From Schizochytrium sp. CCTCC M209059 (Eukaryota > Sar > Bigyra > Thraustochytrida > Thraustochytriidae), in the NCBI GenBank assembly GCA_000818945.1, contig KN805371.1, positions 618,666 to 682,665 of the forward strand: a stretch of DNA of 64,000 nucleotides, written 5' to 3'. The notes beneath the pieces are model-generated. The model was not told where the DNA came from, did not search any database, and saw nothing but the letters and a program-made list of their open reading frames with translations. Position numbers and translations under genes: made by a program. The stretch's first letter is position 1. Every line of letters begins with the position of its first letter. This document shows positions 50,081-60,601 of the stretch, piece after piece.

Positions 50081-51149
50081 CTTCTCTCTCTGTTCCCTCC
50101 GGGGCTCGCGCGACTGCGTCTCTGCCTTCTGCCTGCTCCGCTCCTTGCCCGCTTCTTTGCGCTTCTGCTTCTCCGGCTGCTGCTGCTGCTCCGCCTCCTT
50201 CTCGCCGCTCTCCGCCACGCGATCGCGAAGATTTCCGTGGTCGGCGCTGGGGGCACTCTCGGAGTCTCTCCCTCCTCGCCGGCCCCGGCCCCCCTTCCCG
50301 CCCCCGCCGATTCCTCGCGGGCCTCGGCCCAGACTTCCCCCGCATTCCCCTAATCCGCGCCCCCGCTGCCCCCCTCGCCAGCGGTCCGGCCCCAGCGCGG
50401 GGGGGGCACGCGGGGCGGGCCCGTAGCGCGCANNNNNNNNNNNNNNNNNNNNNNNNNNNNNNNNNNNNNNNNNNNNNNNNNNNNNNNNNNNNNNNNNNNN
50501 NNNNNNNNNNNNNNNNNNNNNNNNNNNNNNNNNNNNNNNNNNNNNNNNNNNNNNNNNNNNNNNNNNNNNNNNNNNNNNNNNNNNNNNNNNNNNNNNNNNN
50601 NNNNNNNNNNNNNNNNNNNNNNNNNNNNNNNNNNNNNNNNNNNNNNNNNNNNNNNNNNNNNNNNNNNNNNNNNNNNNNNNNNNNNNNNNNNNGCACGCGG
50701 GGCGGGCCCGTAGCGCGCAGCGGCGCGCGAGCGGGCGCTAGCAGTGAAGCTTCGCTTCTCCGGCGGGCGGGCTTGGCCTAGCGCACGGCCAGGGGAAACG
50801 CTAGGGCGCGCGGGCGGGGCGATCCTTCGTCGGGGAGGGGAGGGCGCGAAGGCGAGACAGACACGGACACAGAGAGAGAGAGAGAAAAGGAGAGCAAGAA
50901 CCGATCGAGGCGACGCGCGGCGCCGGGCCGTGCAGCAGCGGGCGCGCGAGGGCGGGGCAGAGGCGCACGCACGCCGGGCGAGGCAGCGCGACGTCGGAGA
51001 CCCGCGGCTTGGTCCGGGGCCCGTTCAGCTGGCTGCCCGCGGCGATTGGTTGATCTTCGTCCTTGTTCTTCGTTTTCTTGACGAGCTCCAACGGCGCGGC
51101 GAGGCGAGCGAGCGAGCTGGCGAGGCAGCAGACGAGCGAGCGAGACAGG
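50081..51149. promoter_or_regulatory. Divergent spacer containing an assembly gap
   Basis: Very GC-rich spacer between the redoxin-like gene and Rpn3, split by 260 N. A GA dinucleotide run lies at 50871-50884. Open frames crossing it (including one through the N run) are artefacts. Confidence 0.5.
50433..50692. other. Assembly gap (260 N)
   Basis: The 27 nt just left of the gap (50406-50432) are identical to the 27 nt just right of it (50693-50719). The two contigs may therefore overlap there, and the true gap may be zero-length or a tandem repeat. Confidence 0.98.
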
Positions 51150-52709
51150 ATGGCGGGCAAGAAGAAGGACGCGGGCAAGGACGGTGAGAAGTCAGATGCT
51201 TCAAAGGAGAATTCGCCCGAGCAACAGCAAAAGGAGGAGGCGAGCGCCAAGGAAGAACCCTTTGTGGCAATGGATGCCCTCCACGAGAACCTGCAGCTCC
51301 TCGAAGCGTCTGTACAGAGCAAAGATCAGAACGGCCTGAAGCGCGTGCTGCGCAAGAATACGGCCATCCGCAAAACAATCGCTTTCGATGATTTTGGCCT
51401 GGTTATGGACGTGTGGATCCCACCAGCGTCTCCGCTCAACAAGCAGCTGCACAGCGAGCTGAGCGCGGCGGCTCGTGGCGGCGCAGAGAGCGCACTCGTT
51501 CCCGAGAACGAGGAAGAAGTCGAATTCCTGGCGAAAAAGCGCAAGGAGTACACTGCGATGGACGTCAAGACCGACACCCTCCCCGAGACCGAGGCATATC
51601 TGAGCCTCTTTGCCATCAAGGCGCTCATGGATGGCGGCCGCATCGAGCAGGCGCAAGACAGCGCCAGCCAGCTGCTGGAAATGATTTCTGCTGAGAACAG
51701 GCGCACGCTGGATCTTTTCCAGGCCAAGGCGTACCAGTTCAAGGCGCGGTGCGCGGAGCTGCTCGGCGACGCAGCGGCACTGCGCCCCGAGCTCCTGAGT
51801 GCGCATCGCACGGCGTGTTTGCGTCTTGACGAGCAGGGCCAGGCCATGCTTATCAACCTCATTCTGCGCAACTATACCGAGGCCAACCTTGTCGATCAGG
51901 CCGTCAAGTTTGCCTTTAAAGCACACTTTCCCGAGTCGGCCTCGAACAACCAGCAGGTGCGCCACTTGTACTACATGGGCCGACTGTCGGCGCTGCAGCT
52001 TGACTACTCGGTGGCTTTCCAAAAGCTTACGCAGGCGATCCGCAAGGCGCCCTCCAACACGGGCCTCGGGTTCCGCATTGCGCTGCACAAGCTAGCCTCT
52101 ATCGTGCAGTTGCTCATGGGGGAGACCCCGGAGCGCTCCTGGTTCGCACAGCCGGAGATGGAAGTTCCTCTTGGACCTTACTTTGAGCTTGTGCGCGCTG
52201 TGCGCAACGGCAGCCTCGCAGAGTACGACCGCGTGCGCGAGGCGCGCGCCGCCGTTTTTGCAGAGGACAAGCTCGCGACGCTCGTAGTCCGTCTGCGCAA
52301 TTCTGTCATCCGCACGGGTCTGCGCCGCATCAACGTTTCGTACTCTCGCATCAGTTTCAAGGACATTGCCAAGCGTCTGGCGCTCGATCAGCCGGAATCT
52401 GCCGAGCTTGCCTGCGCCAAGGCTATTCGCGACGGCGTCATCGAGGCCACGCTTAACCATGAAAAGGGCTACATGAAATCGTCTGATGTCATGGACATTT
52501 ACTCGACCATCGAGCCGCAGCAAGCCTTCCACCGCCGCATTCAGTTCTGCCTTGACATGCACAACGAGGCCGTCAAGTCCATGCGGTATCCTCCTGACGC
52601 GCACAAGGTCAAGCACGACCAGACCGAGGACGATGATGACCTTGAGAAGAAGTCCGAGGAGGAGCTCGCCAAGGAGATCGAGGAGGAGCTCGAGGAGGAC
52701 GAGGACTAA
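51150..52709 (+). CDS. RPN3: 26S proteasome regulatory subunit Rpn3/PSMD3
   Basis: 519 aa from the ATG at 51150 (the frame opens earlier with TTG). Non-catalytic lid subunit of the 19S particle with TPR-like helices then a PCI domain. Visible are a Lys/Glu-rich N-terminus, ARCAELLGDAAALRPELL, RTACLRLDEQGQAMLINLIL, NNQQVRHLYYMGRLSALQLD, YFELVRAVRNGSLAEYD and the PCI end KGYMKSSDVMDIYSTIEPQQ, then AFHRRIQFCLDMHNEAVKSM, which is diagnostic of Rpn3. The C-terminus is acidic (EELEEDED). With Rpn10 it gives two 19S subunits in the window, on the same strand but 18 kb apart. Confidence 0.95.
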   Translation: MAGKKKDAGKDGEKSDASKENSPEQQQKEEASAKEEPFVAMDALHENLQLLEASVQSKDQNGLKRVLRKNTAIRKTIAFDDFGLVMDVWIPPASPLNKQLHSELSAAARGGAESALVPENEEEVEFLAKKRKEYTAMDVKTDTLPETEAYLSLFAIKALMDGGRIEQAQDSASQLLEMISAENRRTLDLFQAKAYQFKARCAELLGDAAALRPELLSAHRTACLRLDEQGQAMLINLILRNYTEANLVDQAVKFAFKAHFPESASNNQQVRHLYYMGRLSALQLDYSVAFQKLTQAIRKAPSNTGLGFRIALHKLASIVQLLMGETPERSWFAQPEMEVPLGPYFELVRAVRNGSLAEYDRVREARAAVFAEDKLATLVVRLRNSVIRTGLRRINVSYSRISFKDIAKRLALDQPESAELACAKAIRDGVIEATLNHEKGYMKSSDVMDIYSTIEPQQAFHRRIQFCLDMHNEAVKSMRYPPDAHKVKHDQTEDDDDLEKKSEEELAKEIEEELEEDED

Positions 52710-52822
52710 ACTTAACATCGCATGTCGTTTGCACTCTTGTTTTCATTTGCTTTTTTTCCTTCTCCCTTTTCATTTTCCATTTCTTGTTTGCCTTTTTCTC
52801 CTTTGCCTTTTTCTCCTTCACT

Positions 52823-53390
<568 letters not shown>

Positions 53391-53594
53391 ACGACCCCTG
53401 TATGTGGAATGGATTCTGCATCCGCGACGCCTTGCACAACGGCGCGTATGCGCGAGTGGCGTGAGTGCGCGAAGATCAAGTCCCAGAAAGCGCAGCGGTG
53501 AAGAAGCTTCGTCTGGGCGAGACTCGGCTCGGACCTTTGACCTTCGATCTTATCGCGCCACGTGCAGCCGCTCCTCCTGAAGTTGGCTCAAGGC

Positions 53595-55208
53595 ATGGAC
53601 CTAGTACTGCCTGCTTTCGTGGCTCTCTGGGCCCTGCTCTGGGCCCTTCTCGAGGCGCGCGCGCCCGTGGCCCCGATTTACGTTGCCCAAGAAGCACACA
53701 AGCTCAACAAACACGTGTCAGATGCTGCTGTCGCGCTTGATCTAAGCCAGGCGTCAAGCGGAAGCGCGTCCCAGCCCCGTCCCGACAACGTCCACAATGA
53801 CAACGATGACGACAGCAAACGTGAGGACAGCAACTACAACAGTAGCGGAAGTGACGAAGATATCAGAGTAGCGCTCTTAAACAACTTGCGCAAGACGCGC
53901 GACCAGGTAAAACCTCGGAGTGCGGATGGCAAAATTGCTATTGGATTCAATGTGTGCGTGGATGCCGTCGTAGACGCGCTCGAGCTGCTGCAAAAGTCAG
54001 GGGTCGAGCCCGTGCAAGGCAAACTACCTCAGTCCGTAACTAGCCTCGACGACGTGGGCGAGATCTTTACGCATCTCTTTGAGCGCGCTGCCGGTGGCGA
54101 GCGCTTTGTTGAAGACGATGAAACCTTTGCCTCTCTTGAAGATGGCCTTGCGCAGTGTGACTCGCGCCGTCTTCTCCTCGGCGGCAATGCAGCCATCATG
54201 GCTGTGGTCCTTGCGCGCGACTGGAACTTTAAGCATATTAGTCTCGGCGGACCAATTGGCCCTTTTGCTGAGCCGCTACTTCCTGCTCAAGTAGAGACCT
54301 TTGGCTTGGACGAGGGCGAGGACGTTCTGGGCGTCAAGACCAAGGCTGATGAGGTGCACATTATCATGGAGTACAAGAAGGGATCAAAATGGGCAGGGAG
54401 CGCGGCGCGGCGCGCAAATCGCTTCATCGTTTCTCGTGACCTGTCAAACGCGGTTATTGCAGCTCTTGAGCCACTCATGCAGCACGTGCGTGACGCTCCC
54501 GACGGGCCATTTGACCTCCTTATTGCTGCAGGTTTGCACATGCTTGACGCCATGGAGGCGGACGTGCAGCGCAAACGTGTCGGTGAAATTGCCGAGAGCT
54601 TTCGCTCCCTGCCTGCTGAGACGTTGATTCATTTTGAGCTAGCCGCGGTTGGAAAACCAATTTTGCTCGAGGAGCTTGGCACTCGCATTCTACCTGAAGT
54701 CGACTCGCTCGGACTCAACGAACAGGAAATTGGCGCCCTCTATGTGGCTCTCGGACTCGAAGGTGTTAATCTTGACGCCGTCACAGGTCTCGTACCGGAC
54801 GTCGAGGCCGTGACAAAGATCATCACGGATATCCTTGCCGGTGCCGAGAGGCTTGGCCGCATTCACTTTCACTGTTTTGGGTATCATGTACTTGCTTTGA
54901 AAAAGGCGAGTATCGATCGTTGGCCGCACGCCACGTCCTCCGTGGCTGCTGGATCGGTAAAGGCATCGGAGCGTGCATGCGCGAGCGCCAATCTAGGCGC
55001 TCAAGACGTCACACTTCAGCTTCATGGGCCGATACGTTTCGCAGGATCCCAGCGCGAGTACAGAGTGACGCCCGAGTCTCCTGTCATTGAGCATGAGACT
55101 GAGACTCTTTACTTTGCACTTGCGCCCGTGCTCACCTGTAACGAGCCTGTGCAGACTGTTGGTCTCGGTGACTCAATTTCCGCTTCGGCGCTAGCGTATC
55201 AGATTTGA
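53595..55208 (+). CDS. ADPGK: ADP-dependent glucokinase (ADPGK)
   Basis: Phosphorylates glucose with ADP instead of ATP. 537 aa from the first ATG; the frame opens at GTG 53562. An N-terminal hydrophobic segment (MDLVLPAFVALWALLWALLE) acts as signal or anchor, as in animal ADPGK of the ER. The ribokinase-like fold shows FNVCVDAVVDAL, RLLLGGNAAIMAVVLARDW, ISLGGPIGPFAEPLLP, ANRFIVSRDLSNAVIAALEP, LLIAAGLHMLDAM, LGLNEQEIGALYVALGL, RIHFHCFGYHVLA and the catalytic TVGLGDSISASA with its GxGD base. The N-terminal 100 residues also contain a Ser/Asp/Asn-rich insert. The last codons and stop are duplicated downstream (see repeat). Confidence 0.96.
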   Translation: MDLVLPAFVALWALLWALLEARAPVAPIYVAQEAHKLNKHVSDAAVALDLSQASSGSASQPRPDNVHNDNDDDSKREDSNYNSSGSDEDIRVALLNNLRKTRDQVKPRSADGKIAIGFNVCVDAVVDALELLQKSGVEPVQGKLPQSVTSLDDVGEIFTHLFERAAGGERFVEDDETFASLEDGLAQCDSRRLLLGGNAAIMAVVLARDWNFKHISLGGPIGPFAEPLLPAQVETFGLDEGEDVLGVKTKADEVHIIMEYKKGSKWAGSAARRANRFIVSRDLSNAVIAALEPLMQHVRDAPDGPFDLLIAAGLHMLDAMEADVQRKRVGEIAESFRSLPAETLIHFELAAVGKPILLEELGTRILPEVDSLGLNEQEIGALYVALGLEGVNLDAVTGLVPDVEAVTKIITDILAGAERLGRIHFHCFGYHVLALKKASIDRWPHATSSVAAGSVKASERACASANLGAQDVTLQLHGPIRFAGSQREYRVTPESPVIEHETETLYFALAPVLTCNEPVQTVGLGDSISASALAYQI

Positions 55209-55261
55209 CCACTGCGATTTTTTTTTCCCTTGGGTGCTAGCGTATCAGACTTGACCACTGC
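55190..55261 (+). repeat. Tandem duplication of the ADPGK stop-codon region
   Basis: GCTAGCGTATCAGA(T/C)TTGACCACTGC occurs at 55190-55215 and 55236-55261 (26 nt, one mismatch, 46-nt period). The first copy encodes the last residues and stop of ADPGK; the second is in its 3' UTR. Confidence 0.9.
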
Positions 55262-55795
55262 AAATCCAATTCAATTTAGTTCAATCCAATTCAATCAGAT
55301 TGTCACGAAACGAAACGAGCATAAGTAAGCCATACAGATTCCTTCTTTCCAATCAACTCGTTTGTTATTGGCGCACCTATGTCAGTTGAAGCCTGTGAAA
55401 ACTTTCAGTCCATGGGATACCAGTCTCTCGGAAAAGATGTAGGTTATCCCCTAAACATGACGGACTGCGGCTATTACGGAGAACATACACAGACTCTTGT
55501 TCATTGAACATCTCGCTTCGTTCCGTCTCACACATTCACAAAGATCGGCGAAAGACGACGAGAAGGAGAAGAAACACAATGTTGCTTTGTTTTATTTTTG
55601 GTGAGTGTGAGTGTGAGTGTGAGTGTGAGTGTGAGTGTGAGTGTGAGTGTGAGTGCGTGTGTGTGGTTGATTAAAAAAAAAATACCTTGCAACGAGTGCA
55701 ACGCAAGAGCAAATGCGCAAAGAGATCGGGATTTATGAAATAACGGACCTTGTCAAGTGCTCAATACATCTTTATCTTACTAAGGACTACAGGCG
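55209..55795. other. Convergent spacer between ADPGK and Fcf2
   Basis: About 590 bp, AT-rich. Contains a CAATTCAAT-like run (about 55264-55300) and a (GTGAGT)n hexamer run (55600-55653). No gene supported. Confidence 0.5.
55600..55653 (+). repeat. (GTGAGT)9 hexanucleotide repeat
   Basis: About nine tandem GTGAGT/GAGTGT units in the ADPGK-Fcf2 convergent spacer. Confidence 0.9.
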
Positions 55796-56492
55796 TTATT
55801 TGCGACCACGACCGCGACCGCGGCCACCGCGACCGCCGCTGGTTTTCCTGCGCTTGTTCTTGGAAAAAGCGCGTTCCTTTTGCATGCCGCCAAAGACACG
55901 CTTCGTGTACGATCGTACAGAAGTGTCCCCAAGAACCTCGTCAACAAAGGTTGGCTTGCGATCGCGCTTCTTGATACGATGGCTCTTGAACTCGCCGAGG
56001 CCTTCCTGGATGGTACCGATTTGAAACTTGGTCGGCATTTTGGCGCGATCGTTCGCCTTGTAGAATCGAGAGGGATCCATGTAGTTTCGGAGCTGAAGCG
56101 CGCGGAGGTCCATCTTGACCTCAGCTGTTAATTCGGGCGTCACCATATCGTGGAAATCCTTCTTCTCGCCACGTTTGCGAGCATGCTTTTCCCGTTGCTG
56201 CAAAGCAGTACCGCTCGGTGCGCAAAGAGCCTCCTCATCAGTGAGCAATTTCTGTGTTTGCTTTTCAATATCGCGGGGCTTGGTCTGCGCCTGCAATCGC
56301 GTTGGGTAAATGAGGGTACCGTCAGGCCTGCGTTCAGTAGGCGGGGCCTCCAAGTCCTCCTCGTCCTCGTCAGCTTCTTCATCTTGTTGTTTCTTTTCGT
56401 CTTGATTCTGCCCGACACGCATACTTTCTGGGACCTTGCGATCCAGTTCTACGCCAGCAAAAGGGTCGTTTTTGCGTTCGTCTTCGCTGTCA

Positions 56493-56524
<32 letters not shown>

Positions 56525-56713
56525 CTCGCTGTCACTCTTGGCCTCCTTGACTGCGCGCTCCGGGGAGTTCTGTGACCGCTTGGCCTCGAAGGCCCGAGGC
56601 AACGAGGGCAGCGCGCCACGTGCCATGGGCTCGGTCGTCTCTGTTTCCAAAGGATTCTCCGCCTCGGCCCCCGCTTCTGCGGCCCGAGGCCGGCGCATCC
56701 CCCGCGGCGCCAT
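55796..56713 (-). CDS. FCF2: rRNA-processing protein Fcf2 (DNTTIP2/TdIF2 C-terminal domain)
   Basis: 305 aa from the ATG at 56711-56713. The frame stays open for another 186 codons through a microsatellite, but that part is repeat-derived. Fcf2 acts in the nucleolar SSU processome at early pre-18S cleavages. The N-terminal two-thirds are acidic, with a Ser-Asp dipeptide run (SDSDSDSD, CK2-like sites), as in many nucleolar proteins. The Fcf2 domain (about 205-295) has LRALQLRNYMDPSRFYKAND, KFQIGTIQEGLGEFKSHR and SVRSYTKRVFGGMQ. The C-terminus is basic and ends in RGRGRGRK, an RG-rich RNA-binding tail. Confidence 0.9.
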
Positions 56714-57109
56714 CGTCTCACGCGCGCACGTCCAATGAGTTTGTGTTTGCAAGCGAGCGTCTTTTGCCACCCACCATTCGCTGCATGTGCGCAACGCAAT
56801 GTTAGCCTGCGCAACGCAAATTGAAATATTCATTTTTTTTTCTCTTTTGTTTTTTCTGTAGCAAATTTTAGAAAAAATGTTCCGTGTGAGGAGTCTCACT
56901 ATCAAGAGCACTTGCATTTCTGCACACGTTCCACTTTTTCTCAAGTCTTTGATCATAATCGCGCAAGGAGCCTCGAAAAAGAAAAAAAACACTTCTGTCT
57001 TCCTCACCTTCTCTGTCTTCTTTGTCTTCCCTCGCACCGACCGCTGTCGGCGGCGGCCAAAGAGGAACCGAGGCAGTTGGTTTCTCAGCTCGGCTGTGCA
57101 CGCGCATTC

Positions 57110-57157
<48 letters not shown>

Positions 57158-57604
57158 TTCTTTTCTTTTCTTTTCTTTTCTTTTCTTTTCTTTTCTTTTC
57201 TTTTCTTCTACTTTGACTTGGCCACCACGTAAAGTCCATTGTTTGTCATTGTTTGATTGTTTGTTCGTCATTGTTATTTGTTTATTCGACTGTTTGACTG
57301 TTTGTCATTGTCATTTGTTTGCCTGTTTGGTTTGTATATGTTTGTCTGTTTGTGTGTATATATACGTATTTGTTTGTTGGACAGCAGCAAGACAGGAAAG
57401 AAGGCGACAGAGACCCATCGCAGCCGCGCAGCCGCGTAGCCGCGTAGCGCCCGCGGGCGGGGGCTGGACGCGCATCGGGAGCGAGGGCAGTACGGCCTCG
57501 CCAAGAGCACGTGCACGTGCCGAGCGCGCAGGCAAAGCAGGTCAAGCAGCAAGCAGCTGTACGGGGAGCGCGAGGAGCTCGCTCGCACGAGGACCACCGC
57601 CACG
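56714..57604. promoter_or_regulatory. Divergent spacer between Fcf2 and PP2C-reticulon with microsatellites
   Basis: About 890 bp. Contains a compound microsatellite (57111-57205), T/A-rich patches (56830-56870) and TGTTTGTC-like repeats (57240-57385). Open frames are repeat-derived. Confidence 0.5.
57111..57205 (+). repeat. Compound (CTTT)n(TTTTC)n microsatellite
   Basis: About 47 bp of CTTT followed by about 50 bp of TTTTC, in the divergent promoter region of Fcf2 and PP2C-reticulon. Same pyrimidine motif family as the (TTTC)142 block 4 kb away. Confidence 0.9.
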
Positions 57605-59338
57605 ATGAAGGGTCTGTATGGCGTGGTCGAGTACCAGGGCCGCCGCGGGTAAGTCAAACGCGGAGAAGAAGGAGGAGGAGAGAATCAAGGAGGAGGCGCG
57701 TGAGATTGTGTGCGCCAAGAGGCCAAACAAGGTGTGCGCGAACTAACGCTGTGAGCGAGGGAATGACTTTACAGGGGCATGGAGGACGCAAGCTCGACGC
57801 TGCTGACAGACGACTTTGTTATTCTTGGCGTCTACGACGGCCATGGCGGCTCGACGTGCTCGGACTTTCTCAAAGAGAAACTTTTGGCACGCGTAAGCAG
57901 CAACTTGCAAAAGGGAGACGCGCCGAAAAGAGCCCTGGAGAATGCCTTCGAGAGCATCGACGACGACTATTGCGATTTCGCGCTCAAGATGGACATTGAC
58001 GATGGGTCGACGGCGACGGTCCTCCTCCTCAAGGATAAGGAATACTATCTTGCCGCTGCCGGCGACTCGCGCGCTGTGCTCGTCATGGAAGATGGCACTG
58101 TCGAGGCGCTAAGCCATGATCACAAACCTGACCGGCGAGACGAGAGACTCCGCGTTACCGAAGCCGGTGGCCAGGTCGAGTACGACCACGACAACGGCAC
58201 GTATCGCGTCTTTTCCGAGGAGGTCGGCGGCCTCGCCGTCACGCGGGCTCTTGGCGATGCCCATTTCAAGCCCTATGTGACCGGCACACCCGAGATTACG
58301 AGCGGACGGATCTCGTCCAAGGCCTCATACGTGGTGATGGCCAGCGATGGGCTCTGGGACGACGTCACCAACGCCGAGGCAGGCGAGGTGATTTGCGAAA
58401 TGCGCGACCGCGACATGGACCGTGAGGAGCCCGGTAGACACTTGCAGGAGGCCGTCAAGGAGCTCGTCTACATTGCGTACTCGCGTGGATCCGAAGACAA
58501 CATCACCGTGCTCGCCACCGATTTGCAGCGGTACTTGCAAGTGCAACAGGAGCAGCAAGCATCCAAGGCGGAAGCGCTGCGCGCCGCACGTGCCGCTCGG
58601 GCAGAACCTGACGCCGAGGAAGAGCCCGAGAAGCCCAAGCGGCATCATTACAAGCGCACCATTCCAGGCCTTGACGAGTACGGCAACCTGAGCGAGCTCT
58701 TGTTGTGGAAGAACCCATTACGTACCTTTTTGTGGTTCTCCGTGGGCTGCCTCACGTTTTTCCTTACGCATGGTGCAAATTATTCGCTGCTGACGCTCGG
58801 CTCGTACTTGCTCATGATGCAAATCGTCATCACTACTTTTGTTGTCAAGGCCACGCCTGGGCTGAAAAAGCTCCGCCTGGTTGGCGAGAACTTTGATGCC
58901 ACCATCTTTGTGCTCCAAGGTTCACTGCTCAGTGATGAGATCGTGCGCCGCGCCGCGGAGTTCACTTTGCGCACGACAACCTCGGTATTCTCCAAATGGA
59001 ATACTGTCGTACAGGTAGGCTCGGCAAAGCGCATTCTCCTGAGTCTGCGCTTTATCTCGTATCTGTTTTCGCCGCTGCCGCTCGATGTGGCGCTCTTTGT
59101 CCTTTTTGTTGCCATGTTCAGTCTCCCGGCCACGTACTTTTACAACCAGCCCTTTATGGACCGCCAGTACAACTCCATGCTCGCCTCTTATCATCGTTCC
59201 ACCCGAAGTGTATCAAAGCTGTTTGGCTGGTCAAGCAGCTCCGCCGACGCCACGTCGTCCAAGCGGTCTAGCAGGTCCAGCAGGGCCAGCAGGTCTCGTC
59301 GCAGCGAGCTCGCGGACGACGAGGACGACACGCTCTGA
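57605..59338 (+). CDS. PP2C-type protein phosphatase fused to a reticulon-homology domain, two exons
   Basis: Exons 57605-57648 and 57775-59338 encode 535 aa. Exon 1 gives MKGLYGVVEYQGRRG and joins to GMEDASS, restoring the PP2C motif RxxxMED. The PP2C domain (about 8-270) has VYDGHGG, GSTATVLLL, AAAGDSRAV, GGLAVTRALGD, VVMASDGLWDDVT and RGSEDNITVL, including the metal-binding Asp residues. After a charged linker, residues about 320-490 resemble a reticulon domain: ELLLWKNPLRTFLWF, a hairpin hydrophobic region (CLTFFLTHGANYSLLTLGSY), a 60-70-residue loop, a second hairpin (LDVALFVLFVAMFSLPATYF), and FMDRQYN. Reticulons curve ER tubules, so this suggests an ER-anchored phosphatase. The phosphatase is certain; the reticulon part is by pattern. 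Confidence 0.87.
57649..57774 (+). other. Intron in the PP2C-reticulon gene (126 nt)
   Basis: Donor GTAAGT at 57649-57654. A branch-point-like CTAAC occurs within AACTAACG (about 57741-57748). Acceptor TTTACAG ends at 57774. It splits a Gly codon (GG|G). Retention would give an immediate in-frame TAA. Confidence 0.92.
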
Positions 59339-59635
59339 TTATAAGTTTTCTTGCAAGCATAACCCACACAGTAACCCAAGTGCCACCTCCTTGTTGTTTC
59401 CCTGCCCCCTTTTGACGTGTGCCTGCTGCTGCGTGCACATGTGCGTGCGTATCTGGCGCCATGATGTCCGTGGAGCACAACGCGGAGTGATCGTCCCCTT
59501 TCCCCCCAATCGAGAGAACCCCAGCTGAGCGCACTGGAAGGCCTAGGCCTTTAGTATTTAGTTGGTGGCCGCGGAGCCCAAAGCCAGAGCTCGAGCTCTT
59601 GAAGTGCCCGCTCCGAGCTCGCGCAGCGCAGCGCG

Positions 59636-60601
59636 ATGGCCGAGGCATCATCGGCGGCGGCGGCCGCAGCAGCGGAAACAGCAGCGGAGACAGCAGCGGG
59701 GCCGGCGCAGACTGCCGACGCGCTGAGCCGGCTTCACCCGCGCGCCTTCTTCGAGCGACTCTTGGATCATGGCGTGAGGCCCGACGGCCGCAGCATGCTC
59801 GAGGCGCGGCCACGGGACCGCGTCGCGGGCTGGCTGGCCGCAGACGTGCGGACTGCGTTTGGCGCGACGACAGCAAAGGGCGCGCCACGTGACGAAGCCG
59901 AGACAAACCATGCTCTAGGAGAAATTGACGACTCCTTGGATGCATCGAGCAGCATGCGAATGGGAGGCACCTGGGTTGTCTGCGGTGTCCGCGTCTTGGT
60001 TGGCACGCCGCTGAGCTCACGACCCGCTCAAGGGTGGATAGACGTCAACGTTCACGGACTCGACAATCAGCCCGGAGAACTCGCGCGTCATCTTCGCAAC
60101 ATTGCTATGCACATGATTCAAATGGAGGACCTTTGCCTGGTGGAAGGCGTGGAGTGCATGGTGCTCTGCATCGATCTTTGTTGTCTAGCAGACGATGGCG
60201 GCGTGCAGGATGCCGCTGTCGACGCTTTGCGCACGGCCTTGAACGAACTTTCGCTTCCTGTGCTGGTGCGTGAGGAAGGTGAAGACCCAAACAAACCTCT
60301 TGTCGTTATCGAGACGGACGGCAAACGCGATTCTACGCCGCTGCACATCGCAGCTGAACCCATTGCGCATACCTTTGGAATCTTCCGCGCTAGCGCCCAG
60401 TCCGAGCTTCAGCTCGTCCGGGATCCAACGGCGCACGAACGCGCTCTTCTCGATGGCATCGTTCATGTGGTCCTCGACAAGAATACTCAGCAATGTCTGC
60501 ACATTCTTAAACCAGACGGTGTGCCACTTCCCACTTCTGTTTTATTCAAAGCCTTCGACCTTGCTCTTGAGGAAAATGACGGTCTTGCGGGGACTGACTA
60601 G
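59636..60601 (+). CDS. RRP43: Exosome core subunit Rrp43/EXOSC8 (RNase PH-like)
   Basis: 321 aa. Component of the hexameric ring of the RNA exosome, which degrades and processes RNA. After an Ala-rich N-terminus, it has LHPRAFFERLLDHGVRPDGR, the Rrp43 signature, then TWVVCGVRVLVGTPL, LARHLRNIAMHMIQMEDLCL, WCMVLCIDLCCLADDGGVQD-like strands, ALNELSLPVLV and a C-terminal RNase PH-2 domain (IAHTFGIF...LLDGIVHVVLDKN). A catalytic phosphorolytic site is not obvious, as expected for eukaryotic exosome rings. Rrp42 or Rrp45 are alternatives, but LHPxxFFxxxL favours Rrp43. The ATG is in GCGATGGC. Confidence 0.87.
   Translation: MAEASSAAAAAAAETAAETAAGPAQTADALSRLHPRAFFERLLDHGVRPDGRSMLEARPRDRVAGWLAADVRTAFGATTAKGAPRDEAETNHALGEIDDSLDASSSMRMGGTWVVCGVRVLVGTPLSSRPAQGWIDVNVHGLDNQPGELARHLRNIAMHMIQMEDLCLVEGVECMVLCIDLCCLADDGGVQDAAVDALRTALNELSLPVLVREEGEDPNKPLVVIETDGKRDSTPLHIAAEPIAHTFGIFRASAQSELQLVRDPTAHERALLDGIVHVVLDKNTQQCLHILKPDGVPLPTSVLFKAFDLALEENDGLAGTD

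Noticed and set aside
49827..50696. 289-codon minus frame crossing the N gap
   Set aside because: Contains undetermined bases and overlaps the redoxin-like gene in another frame.
56714..57271. 186-codon N-terminal extension of Fcf2
   Set aside because: It passes through a microsatellite and AT-rich promoter DNA and has no conserved sequence. The ATG at 56713 directly precedes the acidic region.
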